A stretch of 64,000 nt of DNA, from contig NZ_JAEUWU010000001.1 of the NCBI RefSeq assembly GCF_019754945.1, forward strand, positions 620,001 to 684,000. The letters are read 5' to 3'. The translations under genes were made by a program, and so were the position numbers. Positions 17,034 through 25,724 of this stretch are shown here, piece by piece (position 1 is the first letter of the stretch; each line of letters begins with the position of its first letter). The stretch comes from Corynebacterium pseudokroppenstedtii. Lineage in GTDB: Bacteria; Actinomycetota; Actinomycetes; Mycobacteriales; Mycobacteriaceae. The notes below the pieces were generated by a model. That model ran no database searches. It was given only the letters and a program-made list of their open reading frames with translations, and had not been told where the DNA came from.

Positions 17034-18273
17034 GATGAGTCACCTCCGACGTCTCATAAACACCATCGCCCTCAGCGAGGAACTCCGTGTAATCCATATT
17101 CGGCGCACCACAACGACGCTCACACCCCACAAAATGCACACGCCCACCAGGCAGGGACCCAGCATTAATGGCCCGCACCGCATCAGAACGAACATCATCA
17201 CGAGATTTCCGACACTGAGGCAAGCCCGTACACGCTGTCACACGAGCCAACGGCGACGCCGCATCAAAGATCAAACCGCGGGGAGCCAAAAAACGCACAG
17301 CCTCATCCGCCTCAGCAGGGGTCAAATCATGAACCACCACACCATGCCAACACGTCACCGTCGAAGGCTTACCCACAGCACCCAACAAACGCGCACACGC
17401 CGAATCCATCCGGCCAAAAGGCAACACACAAGCCAAACTCACGCGCCCATCATCCTGATCAATCCACCCCATCGGCTGACGCAAGCCCAACTCATTGTCC
17501 GCAGACTCCTCATACACCGGAAGCACATCATGAACCGGATCCTCCAGGCCCACAAGGTTCTCACGAGTCCACCGAGCAAGATCCTCAGCCACGCCGGGGG
17601 TCTCCTCGATCCGCCAATTCTTCCCGCGCCGAGCCTGCCATTGGCGCGCCAACTCGACGACGCTATCGACCACGCGCGCCCGGGGAAGTGACCCCACCAG
17701 GTAATCTCCTCCGATCACGACGTCGAAGAAGTCATGAGCATCTGACGGTCGCGTCTTCGTCGTCGCGATGACACCGAAATCCGGGCGCTCGGCAATCACG
17801 TCGCCACGTCCGTCGTCGAAAGCAAAGAGGGTTCGGCCAGGGAGATCTGCCGTGTCGTCATACTGAATGAGTTCGCGGTCCACAGCGCGGACCAAGGAAC
17901 GTACATCGCCCACAGAACCAGATCGCCCTGACAGGGGAGAGGCAAGATAATTACGCATCCGGTCATGCCGTGGATATGGCAGCAATCCTGCCTGAGTCAC
18001 AGCAGAAGCAAAGTCATCAACCGATTCCACACCACGGATCTGGATATTTCCCCTCGACGTGATGTGGACGTCGCCGTCCCCCAAGTCGTCAGCCATAGCG
18101 CCTAATGCCGTCCATTGGTGCGGCTGGATATACCCGCCGGGGGACCGAACGCGGCCGATCATCCCGTCGGATGCAGTAAAAAGACGCAATGTACCGGGGC
18201 ACATGTCTCCCCGATTCCGAGTCGTCGTCTGAGTACCGTCACTGTGCATGGTTTCTACCGTACCCCCGTGCAC
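17026..18273 (-). CDS. cobG: Precorrin-3B synthase CobG
   Basis: A 415-residue member of the nitrite/sulfite reductase fold that uses a 4Fe-4S cluster and O2 to make precorrin-3B; this marks the aerobic cobalamin route. ACTGLPQCRKS and GCERRCGAP supply the C-x5-C and C-x3-C cluster ligands. The N terminus has the ferrodoxin-like half (RLFTASDGMIGRVRSPGGYI). The start is GTG 18273, with ATG 18249 as an alternative. It is the first gene of the leftward cob unit and is divergent from cobN. Its 5' half has ordinary base use, while its 3' half joins the skewed patch described under findings. Confidence 0.93.
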   Translation of the reverse strand: MHGGTVETMHSDGTQTTTRNRGDMCPGTLRLFTASDGMIGRVRSPGGYIQPHQWTALGAMADDLGDGDVHITSRGNIQIRGVESVDDFASAVTQAGLLPYPRHDRMRNYLASPLSGRSGSVGDVRSLVRAVDRELIQYDDTADLPGRTLFAFDDGRGDVIAERPDFGVIATTKTRPSDAHDFFDVVIGGDYLVGSLPRARVVDSVVELARQWQARRGKNWRIEETPGVAEDLARWTRENLVGLEDPVHDVLPVYEESADNELGLRQPMGWIDQDDGRVSLACVLPFGRMDSACARLLGAVGKPSTVTCWHGVVVHDLTPAEADEAVRFLAPRGLIFDAASPLARVTACTGLPQCRKSRDDVRSDAVRAINAGSLPGGRVHFVGCERRCGAPNMDYTEFLAEGDGVYETSEVTHHA

Positions 18274-18299
18274 GCAGCGTCAAAGTATTATGAGACCTC

Positions 18300-18410
18300 G
18301 ATGAAAGGTCGCAGCCACCGATAGTCAACCCGACCTCTAAGATAGTTGCGGGAAACGGGAATCCCTCAGGGAGCGGTCGCGCCACTGTCAAGCCAGACCC
18401 CGTATATGAA
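18300..18410 (+). ncRNA. Cobalamin riboswitch upstream of cobN
   Basis: The 169-bp cobG-cobN gap contains the conserved cobalamin-aptamer core. GGGAATCCC at 18356-18364 is followed by GAGCGGTCGCGCCACTGT at 18371-18388 and an AGCCAG B12-box-like segment at 18391-18396. These match the consensus in which GCCACTG is the most conserved part. The aptamer points toward cobN and ends about 30 bases before its start codon. Boundaries are approximate. AdoCbl binding would be expected to lower cobN expression. Confidence 0.82.
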
Positions 18411-18415
18411 CAACG

Positions 18416-18438
18416 TCCGGCGCGGTATCCGGAAAGGA
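18416..18438 (+). promoter_or_regulatory. Hairpin overlapping the cobN ribosome-binding site
   Basis: TCCGG at 18416-18420 can pair with CCGGA at 18429-18433. The right arm shares bases with the purine-rich GGAAAGGA (18431-18438) that precedes the cobN ATG at 18443. This looks like the expression platform of the riboswitch, working on translation initiation. It is an inference from position and pairing only. Confidence 0.5.
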
Positions 18439-18442
18439 AAAC

Positions 18443-21400
18443 ATGATTCTTCTGCTGTCCACTTCTGACACCGATCTGCTTACTGCAAAAGCGGCCAATG
18501 AGCACCCCGACGTGGAGTTCCGCTGGGCTAATCCGGCGCGATTGATGCTTGACGATGTTGATGCTCTCCTCGCTGGCACACCTATTCCGGGATCCGGTGG
18601 GGCTACGGATTCCCAGCCAGACATCATTATCGTCCGGCTCTTAGGTGGACGGCGAGCCTGGGAAGAAGGGCTGAATAAGCTTCTCGCCTCGGGTATCCCG
18701 ACTATCGCTGTTTCTGGTGAACAGACTATGGACGCAGAGCTCACAGAGCTTTCCACTGCGCCGTCGAATGTGGTCACCACCGCTCACCGTTATCTTGCTG
18801 AGGGCGGGAAAAATAACCTCATCAACCTTCATAATTTCCTGTCCGACACTCTGCTTCTCACCGGCCTGGGTTTCGACGCCCCGATCCATCTGCCTGAATG
18901 GGGAATACTGGAAGGCTGGGAAGATAGCCGCACGGCAGGCCTTCAGTCTGAGGGGGAGTCTGATACTCGACGCATTGCTGTCTTGTATTACCGTGCGCAG
19001 CATCTAGCTGGTAATACCCGTTATATCGACGCGCTGTGCGAGGCCATTGCCGACCGTGGGGCAGTGCCGGTTCCGATTTTCACGGCGTCGCTTCGTCAGG
19101 CGTCCGATGATCTTCTCCAGTTCCTCGGGACGATGGACACTCTGATCACGACGGTTCTCGCGGCGGGTGGAACAAAGCCTGCCACTGCACAAGCCGGCGG
19201 CGACGACGGAGCGTGGGATGTCTCTGCATTGGCGGAGCTCGATCTGCCCGTTATCCAGGGGCTCGCTCTGACCAGTTCGCGCAGCACATGGGAAGACAAT
19301 GATGACGGTGCCTCACCATTGGATGTTGCTACTCAAATCGCGGTCCCGGAGTTCGACGGGCGCATCATTACTGTCCCCTTCTCATTCAAAGAAATTGGCG
19401 ACGACGGCCTCATTTCGTATAACCCCGATCCGGAGCGGTGCGCACGTCTGGCGGGCATCGCGGATCGACATGCGGTATTGCGGCATAAAGCCAATGCCTC
19501 CAAGCGCATCGCCGTGATGTTGTCGGCGTACCCGACGAAGCACGCCCGGATCGGTAACGCCGTCGGCCTGGACACTCCGGCCTCTGTGTTGGTGTTACTC
19601 CACGCCCTCCACAACGCGGGATACGACCTGGGGGATACGTCGAAGATCCCCGGCTGGCTTGACTCGGGCGACGAAACCAGCGAGAACTCGGACGCGTTTA
19701 TGCATGCGCTCATTGACGCTGGTGGCCAAGACCCCGATTGGCTCACCGACGAGGTGATGGCGGCCAATGAGCTCCGCCTCTCAGCAGCCGACTACCAGGA
19801 GTATTTCGACACTCTTCCGGAATCCCTCCAAAAAGACATGATTGAGACCTGGGGAGAAGCCCCCGGAGACCTCTACGTCCACCCAGAGACAAAAGACATT
19901 TACCTAGCCGGGCTACGCTTCGGAAACATCGTTGTGATGGTGCAACCACCCCGCGGGTTTGGCGACAACCCAGTCGGCATTTACCACGACCCCGACCTGG
20001 CCCCGAACCACCACTACTTAGCAGCCTATGAGTGGATCCGCCGCACCCCGGACCGTCACGGCTTCGGTGCCGACGCGATCGTCCACGTCGGCAAACACGG
20101 AAACATGGAGTGGCTGCCCGGCAAGACCGTCGCCCTCGGGCCAGACTCCGGCACCGACCAGTCCATCGGCGACCTGCCCTTGATCTATCCCTTCCTCGTC
20201 AATGACCCAGGGGAGGGCACTCAGGCGAAGCGCCGCGCCCACGCCACCCTCGTCGACCACCTCATCCCACCCATGGCCCGCGCCGAAAGCTACGGGGACA
20301 TCACCCGGCTCGAGCAGCTCCTCGATGAGCACGCCAACATCGCCGCCATGGACCCCGCGAAGCTACCGGCTATTCGGCAAGAAATCTGGACACTGCTGAC
20401 TGCGGCAAAAATGGACCAGGACCTGGGTTGGGAGAAACGCCCCGACGAAGACGTCTTCGACGACATGCTCATGCACGTCGACGGGTGGCTATGCGAAATC
20501 AAGGACGCCCAGATTCGCGGCGGGCTGCATATCCTCTCGCATGCGCCCGAAGGCAAGCAGCTCGTCGAAACTGTCCTGGCCATGCTGCGCGCTCGACAAA
20601 TCTTCGGCGGAATCAACACTCTTCCCGGACTTCGCGAGGCCCTCGGCCTCAACGAAGACGGTTCGGAAACACGGCACCGCACCGATGACATCGAGAACAT
20701 CGCTTCGGCACTCGTTACCTCCCTGGCAGACCACAACTGGGACGATAACGCCGTCGACACGGTCCTGGACGACATTCGCCGCGAGCTCGGCCTCCCAGAC
20801 AGCGCAGATGTTTACGCCGTCCGGGACATCCTGCACTTCACCACCACGCAGATCGTCCCGCGGCTGCGCCAAACAAGCCGAGAACTAGACCAAGTCCTCC
20901 GAGCACTCGACGGGAAATTTATCGAATCCGGCCCATCCGGATCACCCCTCCGCGGGCTCATCAACACCCTGCCCACCGGCCGAAACTTCTACTCCGTCGA
21001 CCCCAAAGCGATTCCCTCACGCTTAGCCTGGGACACCGGACAACTCCTCGCCGACAGCCTCATCGAACGCTACAAGCAGGACAACGACGGAAAATACCCC
21101 GTATCCGTTGGCATCAGCGCCTGGGGCACCTCCGCCATGCGCACCTCCGGCGACGACATCGCCGAGGTCTTCGCACTCCTCGGCGTCCGACCGATATGGG
21201 ACGAAGTATCCCGACGCGTCACACGGCTAGAAGTCATCCCACTCGAGGAACTCGGACGGCCCCGCATCGACACCACCGTCCGCATCTCCGGCTTCTTCCG
21301 AGACGCCTTCCCCCACGTCGTCGCCCTTCTCGACGACGCCGTCCAAATGGTCGCCGCCCTCGACGAACCCGCAGACATGAACTACGTCGCCACCCACGTC

Positions 21401-22162
21401 AACGAAGACACAGCCAACGGAACCCCGGCCGAACGCGCCCACCGCCGCATCTTCGGATCAAAACCCGGCACCTACGGCGCAGGCCTCCTCGAGCTCATGG
21501 ACGCAGGGAACTGGCGCAGCGACGACGACCTCGCCGAGGTCTACAGCACCTGGGGAGGCTACGCCTACGGACGCGGAGTCGACGGAGCACCCGCCGCCGA
21601 CGACATGAAACAGGCCTACACACGCATCCAAGTAGCCGCAAAAAACACGGACACACGCGAACACGACATCGCCGACTCCGACGACTACTTCCAATTCCAC
21701 GGCGGCATGGTCGCCACAGTCCGAGCACTCTCAGGCCAATCACCCGAAGCCTACATCGGCGACTCCACCCGCCCCGACACCATCCGCACCCGCACACTCC
21801 ACGAAGAATCCCGGCGCGTCTTCCGATCCCGCGTCGTCAACCCCCGCTGGGTCGAAGCAATGCGCAACCACGGATACAAAGGCGCATTCGAAATGGCAGC
21901 CACCGTCGACTACCTCTTCGGATACGACGCCACCGCCGGAATGATGGACGACTGGATGTACGAACAACTCACCCAGGAATACGTCGAAAACGAAGAAAAC
22001 CGGGAATTCTTCCGCCAATCCAACCCATGGGCACTCCACGACATCTCCGAACGACTCCTCGAAGCCGCCCAACGCGGACTATGGAAAAACCCAGACCAAG
22101 ACCGCCTCGACGCACTCACCGAAGCCCTACTAGAAACCGAAGGAGAAATGGAAGACCGCTAA
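18443..22162 (+). CDS. cobN: Cobaltochelatase subunit CobN
   Basis: A 1239-residue large chelatase subunit that inserts cobalt into hydrogenobyrinic acid a,c-diamide in the aerobic pathway. HVGKHGNMEWLPGKTVALG (about residue 552) is a CobN/ChlH/BchH signature, and PTGRNFYSVDPKAIPSRLAW and WGGYAYGRGVDG are further conserved blocks. Length is normal. It needs CobS/CobT- or ChlI/ChlD-type partners that are not in this window. The ATG follows AAAGGA and is under the cobalamin riboswitch. From about base 19780 onward the codons change to mostly C- or A-ending, and this continues past the end of the gene. Confidence 0.96.
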   Translation: MILLLSTSDTDLLTAKAANEHPDVEFRWANPARLMLDDVDALLAGTPIPGSGGATDSQPDIIIVRLLGGRRAWEEGLNKLLASGIPTIAVSGEQTMDAELTELSTAPSNVVTTAHRYLAEGGKNNLINLHNFLSDTLLLTGLGFDAPIHLPEWGILEGWEDSRTAGLQSEGESDTRRIAVLYYRAQHLAGNTRYIDALCEAIADRGAVPVPIFTASLRQASDDLLQFLGTMDTLITTVLAAGGTKPATAQAGGDDGAWDVSALAELDLPVIQGLALTSSRSTWEDNDDGASPLDVATQIAVPEFDGRIITVPFSFKEIGDDGLISYNPDPERCARLAGIADRHAVLRHKANASKRIAVMLSAYPTKHARIGNAVGLDTPASVLVLLHALHNAGYDLGDTSKIPGWLDSGDETSENSDAFMHALIDAGGQDPDWLTDEVMAANELRLSAADYQEYFDTLPESLQKDMIETWGEAPGDLYVHPETKDIYLAGLRFGNIVVMVQPPRGFGDNPVGIYHDPDLAPNHHYLAAYEWIRRTPDRHGFGADAIVHVGKHGNMEWLPGKTVALGPDSGTDQSIGDLPLIYPFLVNDPGEGTQAKRRAHATLVDHLIPPMARAESYGDITRLEQLLDEHANIAAMDPAKLPAIRQEIWTLLTAAKMDQDLGWEKRPDEDVFDDMLMHVDGWLCEIKDAQIRGGLHILSHAPEGKQLVETVLAMLRARQIFGGINTLPGLREALGLNEDGSETRHRTDDIENIASALVTSLADHNWDDNAVDTVLDDIRRELGLPDSADVYAVRDILHFTTTQIVPRLRQTSRELDQVLRALDGKFIESGPSGSPLRGLINTLPTGRNFYSVDPKAIPSRLAWDTGQLLADSLIERYKQDNDGKYPVSVGISAWGTSAMRTSGDDIAEVFALLGVRPIWDEVSRRVTRLEVIPLEELGRPRIDTTVRISGFFRDAFPHVVALLDDAVQMVAALDEPADMNYVATHVNEDTANGTPAERAHRRIFGSKPGTYGAGLLELMDAGNWRSDDDLAEVYSTWGGYAYGRGVDGAPAADDMKQAYTRIQVAAKNTDTREHDIADSDDYFQFHGGMVATVRALSGQSPEAYIGDSTRPDTIRTRTLHEESRRVFRSRVVNPRWVEAMRNHGYKGAFEMAATVDYLFGYDATAGMMDDWMYEQLTQEYVENEENREFFRQSNPWALHDISERLLEAAQRGLWKNPDQDRLDALTEALLETEGEMEDR

Positions 22163-22205
22163 AAATACCGCCACCGAGATAACCAAGTACAGGCCCACCA
22201 AGTAG

Positions 22206-22211
22206 TAATCT
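22206..22211 (+). promoter_or_regulatory. Candidate -10 for a leaderless lnt transcript
   Basis: TAATCT ends 7 bases before the lnt ATG, and no ribosome-binding site is present. A TAnnnT -10 at this distance would start transcription at or near the A of the ATG. Confidence 0.45.
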
Positions 22212-22218
22212 TGACGCC

Positions 22219-24204
22219 ATGCCTACACCGCGCCCACGATCAACACCCCGATGGGACGAGGCAGCGCACACACCCGGCCTGTACGAAGCCACACACAGAG
22301 CCGACCGCGGCAAGCGATTCCTCTACACGGTCATACGACTCTCGCTCGCCGCATTCGCAGGGCTGTGCGTCTACGCGTCATACGAACCAAACGGCCTATG
22401 GCTCGCAGCCCCACTCGGCATTGCCTTGCTGATCATCGCCCTCCAACCATGGGGCGATAAATCACCCGCACCCGGCGCATGGCTCGGCGCCCTCATCGCC
22501 TTCACCCAAGGCCTCATCACCTACCTCTTCTACCTGCCCTGGATCGGGGAATACGTCGGTTCACTACCGTGGATCGCCTTATCCATCGTCGAAGCCCTAT
22601 ATTCACTGGCATTCGGCGCGGGAACTGTCTTTCTCCTCCGCGCCGGGCGAGCTGCCCGGAAGCGGGAGCCGCGTGTATCATCTGCTCGCTCTCAGAATGG
22701 GAGCTCGAAGGCTGCCCGAGAGAGCTCGACGTCGAAGAAGGGTTCCTCGTCGGAGGATCGTTTAAGTGGTCGTGGCCGTGTTCGCGTCCATCGTACGATT
22801 ACCGCCAACGAGTTCCTCTTTACTGTCATCGGGATTCCTACGTGGTATCTCGCCGTCGAGTATGCACGGTCGCATTGGCCCTTCGGTGGCTTCGCATGGA
22901 CCCGGCTTGCGTGGGGACAAGTTTCTGGCCCCTTGCTTTCTCTTGCCCGAATTGGTGGACCCGCATTGATCACTGTGGCAACCGTGACGATGGGTGTCGG
23001 AATAGCCATCATTTTCCGTCGGATATGGATCCCGGGCTTGGTCATTACTCTTGTTATCCCGATCGTTGCGGGATTGGCCTGGTCGCAGGTGGACGCGGGC
23101 CCGAATCCGTCGACCGAGCGCATCGATTCTTTCGCGAAGTCGAACGATGTCGCGGCATCGAACAACGGGGCAGACAACGGGGCAGACAACGGGGCACAAG
23201 CCCACGAGTCAGGCACCCAGGCACAATCGATACAAATGGTGTCCAAAGAATCAGGTATCACCTACTACCAGGCCAGCGATTCGTCGTCACCCGAGAATCT
23301 CGTGACGGTTGCGGTCGTGCAGGGAAATGTTCCGCGGTTGGGGCTCGATTTCAATGACCAGCAGCGTGCCGTGTTGGCGAATCACCGTGACGCCACGCTG
23401 GCCTTGGCGCGTCGCATTGAGGACCATAAATCGCCGAAGCCAGATTTTGTTGTGTGGCCGGAGAATTCGTCGGACGTCGATCCTTTTCTCGATCCGCTTG
23501 CCCGGGATGAGATTCAACAAGCAGCGGAAGCTGTGGGGGTCCCGATTCTCGTCGGTACGCTCACGCACCCGGGTGATCAGGAGCGCAACACCGTCGTCGT
23601 CTGGGATCCAGAAACCGGGCCAGGGGAGAGGCACGATAAGGTCTATCTCCAACCATTCGGAGAGTACATGCCATGGCGGGGCTTTTTCCGGCACTTCTCG
23701 TCATACGTGGATATGGCGGGGAATTTCAGCCCTGGCGACGATAACGGCGTCGTTCATGTTCGGTCGGGCAAAACGAATGCTCTCATCCCGGTGGGCGTCG
23801 GCACTTGTTATGAAGTCGCGTTTGATGGCGCATTCCAACATGCTGTGGAGGGTGGTGCGCAAATCTTCACAGTCCCGACGAATAACGCGACCTTTGGTTT
23901 TACGGACATGTCCTACCAACAGTTGGCGATGAGCAGATTGCGTTCTGTGGAATATGACCGCGCCACGGTCGTTGCCGCGACATCCGGCGTGTCCGCTATC
24001 ATTCGGCCAGACGGTCGAGTGTCTGAGCGCACCCAGATTTTCACGGAGGGGATTCTGCATGCCCAGCTTCCACTCCGTTCGACGCGAACCATTGCTTCAT
24101 ACTCGGCCACGATCATCGAGTGGACACTCTGCGGGCTTGGTGTTGTCGTGGCTCTGGGCGCCGCTATCTCACAACGGAAGCCACAACGGGTAAAGTCAAA
24201 GTAG
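22219..24204 (+). CDS. lnt: Apolipoprotein N-acyltransferase Lnt
   Basis: A 661-residue membrane enzyme that adds the third acyl chain to lipoproteins. Several N-terminal membrane helices (roughly residues 35-310, interrupted by a basic Ser-rich loop) precede a nitrilase-fold domain. The domain carries the Glu-Lys-Cys triad: Glu in VVWPENSSD, Lys in HDKVYLQPFGEYMPW, and Cys in VGTCYEVAFDG. A poorly conserved Ala/Asn/Asp-rich linker (residues about 300-350) includes a 12-bp triplication. In mycobacteria this activity is fused to Ppm1; here the two are separate neighbouring genes, as in C. glutamicum. Base composition changes sharply near 22640, inside the gene. Confidence 0.93.
   Translation: MPTPRPRSTPRWDEAAHTPGLYEATHRADRGKRFLYTVIRLSLAAFAGLCVYASYEPNGLWLAAPLGIALLIIALQPWGDKSPAPGAWLGALIAFTQGLITYLFYLPWIGEYVGSLPWIALSIVEALYSLAFGAGTVFLLRAGRAARKREPRVSSARSQNGSSKAARESSTSKKGSSSEDRLSGRGRVRVHRTITANEFLFTVIGIPTWYLAVEYARSHWPFGGFAWTRLAWGQVSGPLLSLARIGGPALITVATVTMGVGIAIIFRRIWIPGLVITLVIPIVAGLAWSQVDAGPNPSTERIDSFAKSNDVAASNNGADNGADNGAQAHESGTQAQSIQMVSKESGITYYQASDSSSPENLVTVAVVQGNVPRLGLDFNDQQRAVLANHRDATLALARRIEDHKSPKPDFVVWPENSSDVDPFLDPLARDEIQQAAEAVGVPILVGTLTHPGDQERNTVVVWDPETGPGERHDKVYLQPFGEYMPWRGFFRHFSSYVDMAGNFSPGDDNGVVHVRSGKTNALIPVGVGTCYEVAFDGAFQHAVEGGAQIFTVPTNNATFGFTDMSYQQLAMSRLRSVEYDRATVVAATSGVSAIIRPDGRVSERTQIFTEGILHAQLPLRSTRTIASYSATIIEWTLCGLGVVVALGAAISQRKPQRVKSK
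23162..23197 (+). repeat. In-frame 12-bp tandem triplication in lnt
   Basis: The unit acaacggggcag occurs three times head to tail (the last ends in c). It encodes repeated Asn-Gly-Ala-Asp in the linker before the catalytic domain. It is probably a slippage-prone, length-variable spot that stays in frame. Confidence 0.9.
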
Positions 24205-24226
24205 TTATCAAGAGAGAGGATCACCG

Positions 24227-25045
24227 TTGACTCAACCGAGCGACAACACGTTGGTCATCATCCCGACGTACAACGAAAAGGATAATTTGCCCCTCATCGT
24301 GGGCCGTTTGCGCAAAGCAGAGCCTGACCGCGTAGACGTCTTAGTCGTCGATGACAATAGCCCCGATGGCACTGGTGATCTTGCCGACCAGATGGCATCC
24401 GAAGATTCCCATATCCATGTCTTGCACCGCAAGGGGAAAGAAGGCCTGTGCGCAGCGTATGTCGCTGGTTTCCGGTGGGGGCTTGATCAGAATTACGACG
24501 TGATCTGTGAGATGGATGCGGACGGCTCCCACGCGCCTGAACAACTCCATCTTTTGCTCGACTCGGTCAATGATGGTGCGGACCTGACGATTGGTTCGCG
24601 GTATGTGCCGGGCGGGGAAACCGTGAATTGGCCCGCGTATCGCCAATTCCTTTCCCGGGGTGGAAACACGTACATCAATGTCGTCTTGGGGGCGGGGATC
24701 CGCGACATTACCGCTGGTTACAGGGCTTATCGACGGTCTGTGCTCGAGGCCGTGGATCTCGACGAATTGAGTAATGCAGGCTATATCTTCCAAACGGACC
24801 TTGCCTGGCGGATTCTCCAGAAAGGCTACGATGTTCGGGAGGTGCCGATTACCTTCACCGAGCGCGAGCTGGGGGAGTCAAAGCTCTCGGGGAATTTCGT
24901 GAAAGATTCCCTCCTCGAAGTAACCAAGTGGGGAGCGGCGTATCGAGCCGAGCAAGCGAAAGAGCTGTTCACGTCATCGAAGCGTTTGATCAAGCACGAA
25001 GTGCATGAGTTAATCGAAAAGCAAAAGCGACGTTTCAACTCGTAA
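24227..25045 (+). CDS. ppm1: Polyprenol-phosphate mannosyltransferase (Ppm1-type)
   Basis: A 272-residue GT2 glycosyltransferase. VIIPTYNEKDNLPLIV, VVDDNSPDGTGDLAD and CEMDADGSHAPEQL (the DxD-like metal site) are the dolichol-phosphate mannose synthase motifs. It would transfer mannose from GDP-mannose to polyprenyl phosphate, feeding lipoarabinomannan-type glycolipids and protein mannosylation. No membrane helices follow the catalytic domain, as in C. glutamicum Ppm1, which works beside Lnt (Ppm2). The start is TTG 24227, well spaced from GAGAGAGGA. The gene follows lnt by 22 bases. Confidence 0.93.
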   Translation: MTQPSDNTLVIIPTYNEKDNLPLIVGRLRKAEPDRVDVLVVDDNSPDGTGDLADQMASEDSHIHVLHRKGKEGLCAAYVAGFRWGLDQNYDVICEMDADGSHAPEQLHLLLDSVNDGADLTIGSRYVPGGETVNWPAYRQFLSRGGNTYINVVLGAGIRDITAGYRAYRRSVLEAVDLDELSNAGYIFQTDLAWRILQKGYDVREVPITFTERELGESKLSGNFVKDSLLEVTKWGAAYRAEQAKELFTSSKRLIKHEVHELIEKQKRRFNS

Positions 25046-25058
25046 ACGTCCCAACGAA

Positions 25059-25108
25059 AAACGGATCCGGCCCCTGACTGCGTATATTTGCGGGGGCCGG
25101 ATCCGTTT
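25059..25108. terminator. Two-way terminator between ppm1 and rbpA
   Basis: A perfect 16-bp inverted repeat (25059-25074 and 25093-25108, arms AAACGGATCCGGCCCC and its complement) encloses an 18-base loop. It lies between convergent genes and has A-rich and T-rich flanks, so it can end transcription in both directions. Confidence 0.88.
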
Positions 25109-25131
25109 GTGAAAGGCGAGGGGGAGCCGAG

Positions 25132-25521
25132 TTACTTCGACTTGGCTTTCTCTTCGGCTTCTTTTTGTTCCTTCATCATCTTGGCCGCGATACGACGGCG
25201 CTGTTTGAGCATGTCGAGACGCTCGTTGAGAAGCTTTTCGAGCTCATCGATGCTGCGACGTTCGCGAAGCATGTCCCAGTGTGTACGGGGTGGTTTGACG
25301 GGCTTAGCCTCTGTGCCTTCACCTTCTACGAGCTCACCGATTTTGCCGTTCTGACACGGCCATTCACCTGGGATTTCAGCGTCGTCGGCAAAAGGAACTT
25401 CCCATATCTTTCCGTCCTCGGTGCGGTACTTGACAAGCTGCCGAGGGGCTAGATCATGGTCACGATCCGTTTCGTAGGAAACGGCGCCCATTCGACTGCC
25501 ACGGAGAACACGATCTGCCAT
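25132..25521 (-). CDS. rbpA: RNA polymerase-binding protein RbpA
   Basis: A 129-residue actinobacteria-specific transcription factor. The N terminus MADRVLRGSRMGAVSYETD, the core LVKYRTEDGKIWEVPFADDAE with an IPGEWPC segment, and the C-terminal sigma-interaction domain (PRTHWDMLRERRSIDELEKL) are typical. It stabilises the open complex with the principal sigma factors. A Lys/Glu-rich tail follows. The ATG start at 25521 is preceded by a leader of about 90 bases. A TATAAT (25624-25619, minus strand) lies next to a palindrome. Confidence 0.96.
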   Translation of the reverse strand: MADRVLRGSRMGAVSYETDRDHDLAPRQLVKYRTEDGKIWEVPFADDAEIPGEWPCQNGKIGELVEGEGTEAKPVKPPRTHWDMLRERRSIDELEKLLNERLDMLKQRRRIAAKMMKEQKEAEEKAKSK

Positions 25522-25618
25522 GCGGGGAATCAGTCCTTACGTCATTGGGGTACGTACTGGTAAAGCTTTACAACTTGAGCGTAATTTCGCGCTAAGGTCT
25601 AAAGAAACCAGTTACTCA

Positions 25619-25645
25619 TTATAACCATCGTTAGATATAACGATG
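25619..25645 (-). promoter_or_regulatory. rbpA promoter with operator-like palindrome
   Basis: On the minus strand a perfect TATAAT occupies 25624-25619. Two bases upstream of it, CATCGTTA at 25626-25633 and TAACGATG at 25638-25645 form an 8-bp inverted repeat with a 4-base spacer, filling the -35 to -10 interval. A protein bound there would block rbpA transcription. It could also affect the rightward gene at 25725. The binding protein is unknown. Confidence 0.5.
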
Positions 25646-25724
25646 TTAGCGGCAGATCTGTTCCATGATTGGTACATAGCGTCGATCATTAAGCGTCATA
25701 GACCACGGATAATGATGGAAGATA

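Noticed and set aside
16551..17168. 205-codon open frame opposite cobH-cobG
   Set aside because: It lies on the strand opposite two well-supported cob genes in the A+C-rich patch and has no recognisable protein features.
21196..22182. Long open frame (328 codons) inside cobN, very rich in Arg, His and Pro
   Set aside because: It is a frame-shifted shadow of cobN. The A+C-rich composition removes stop codons; the cobN frame has conserved motifs throughout.
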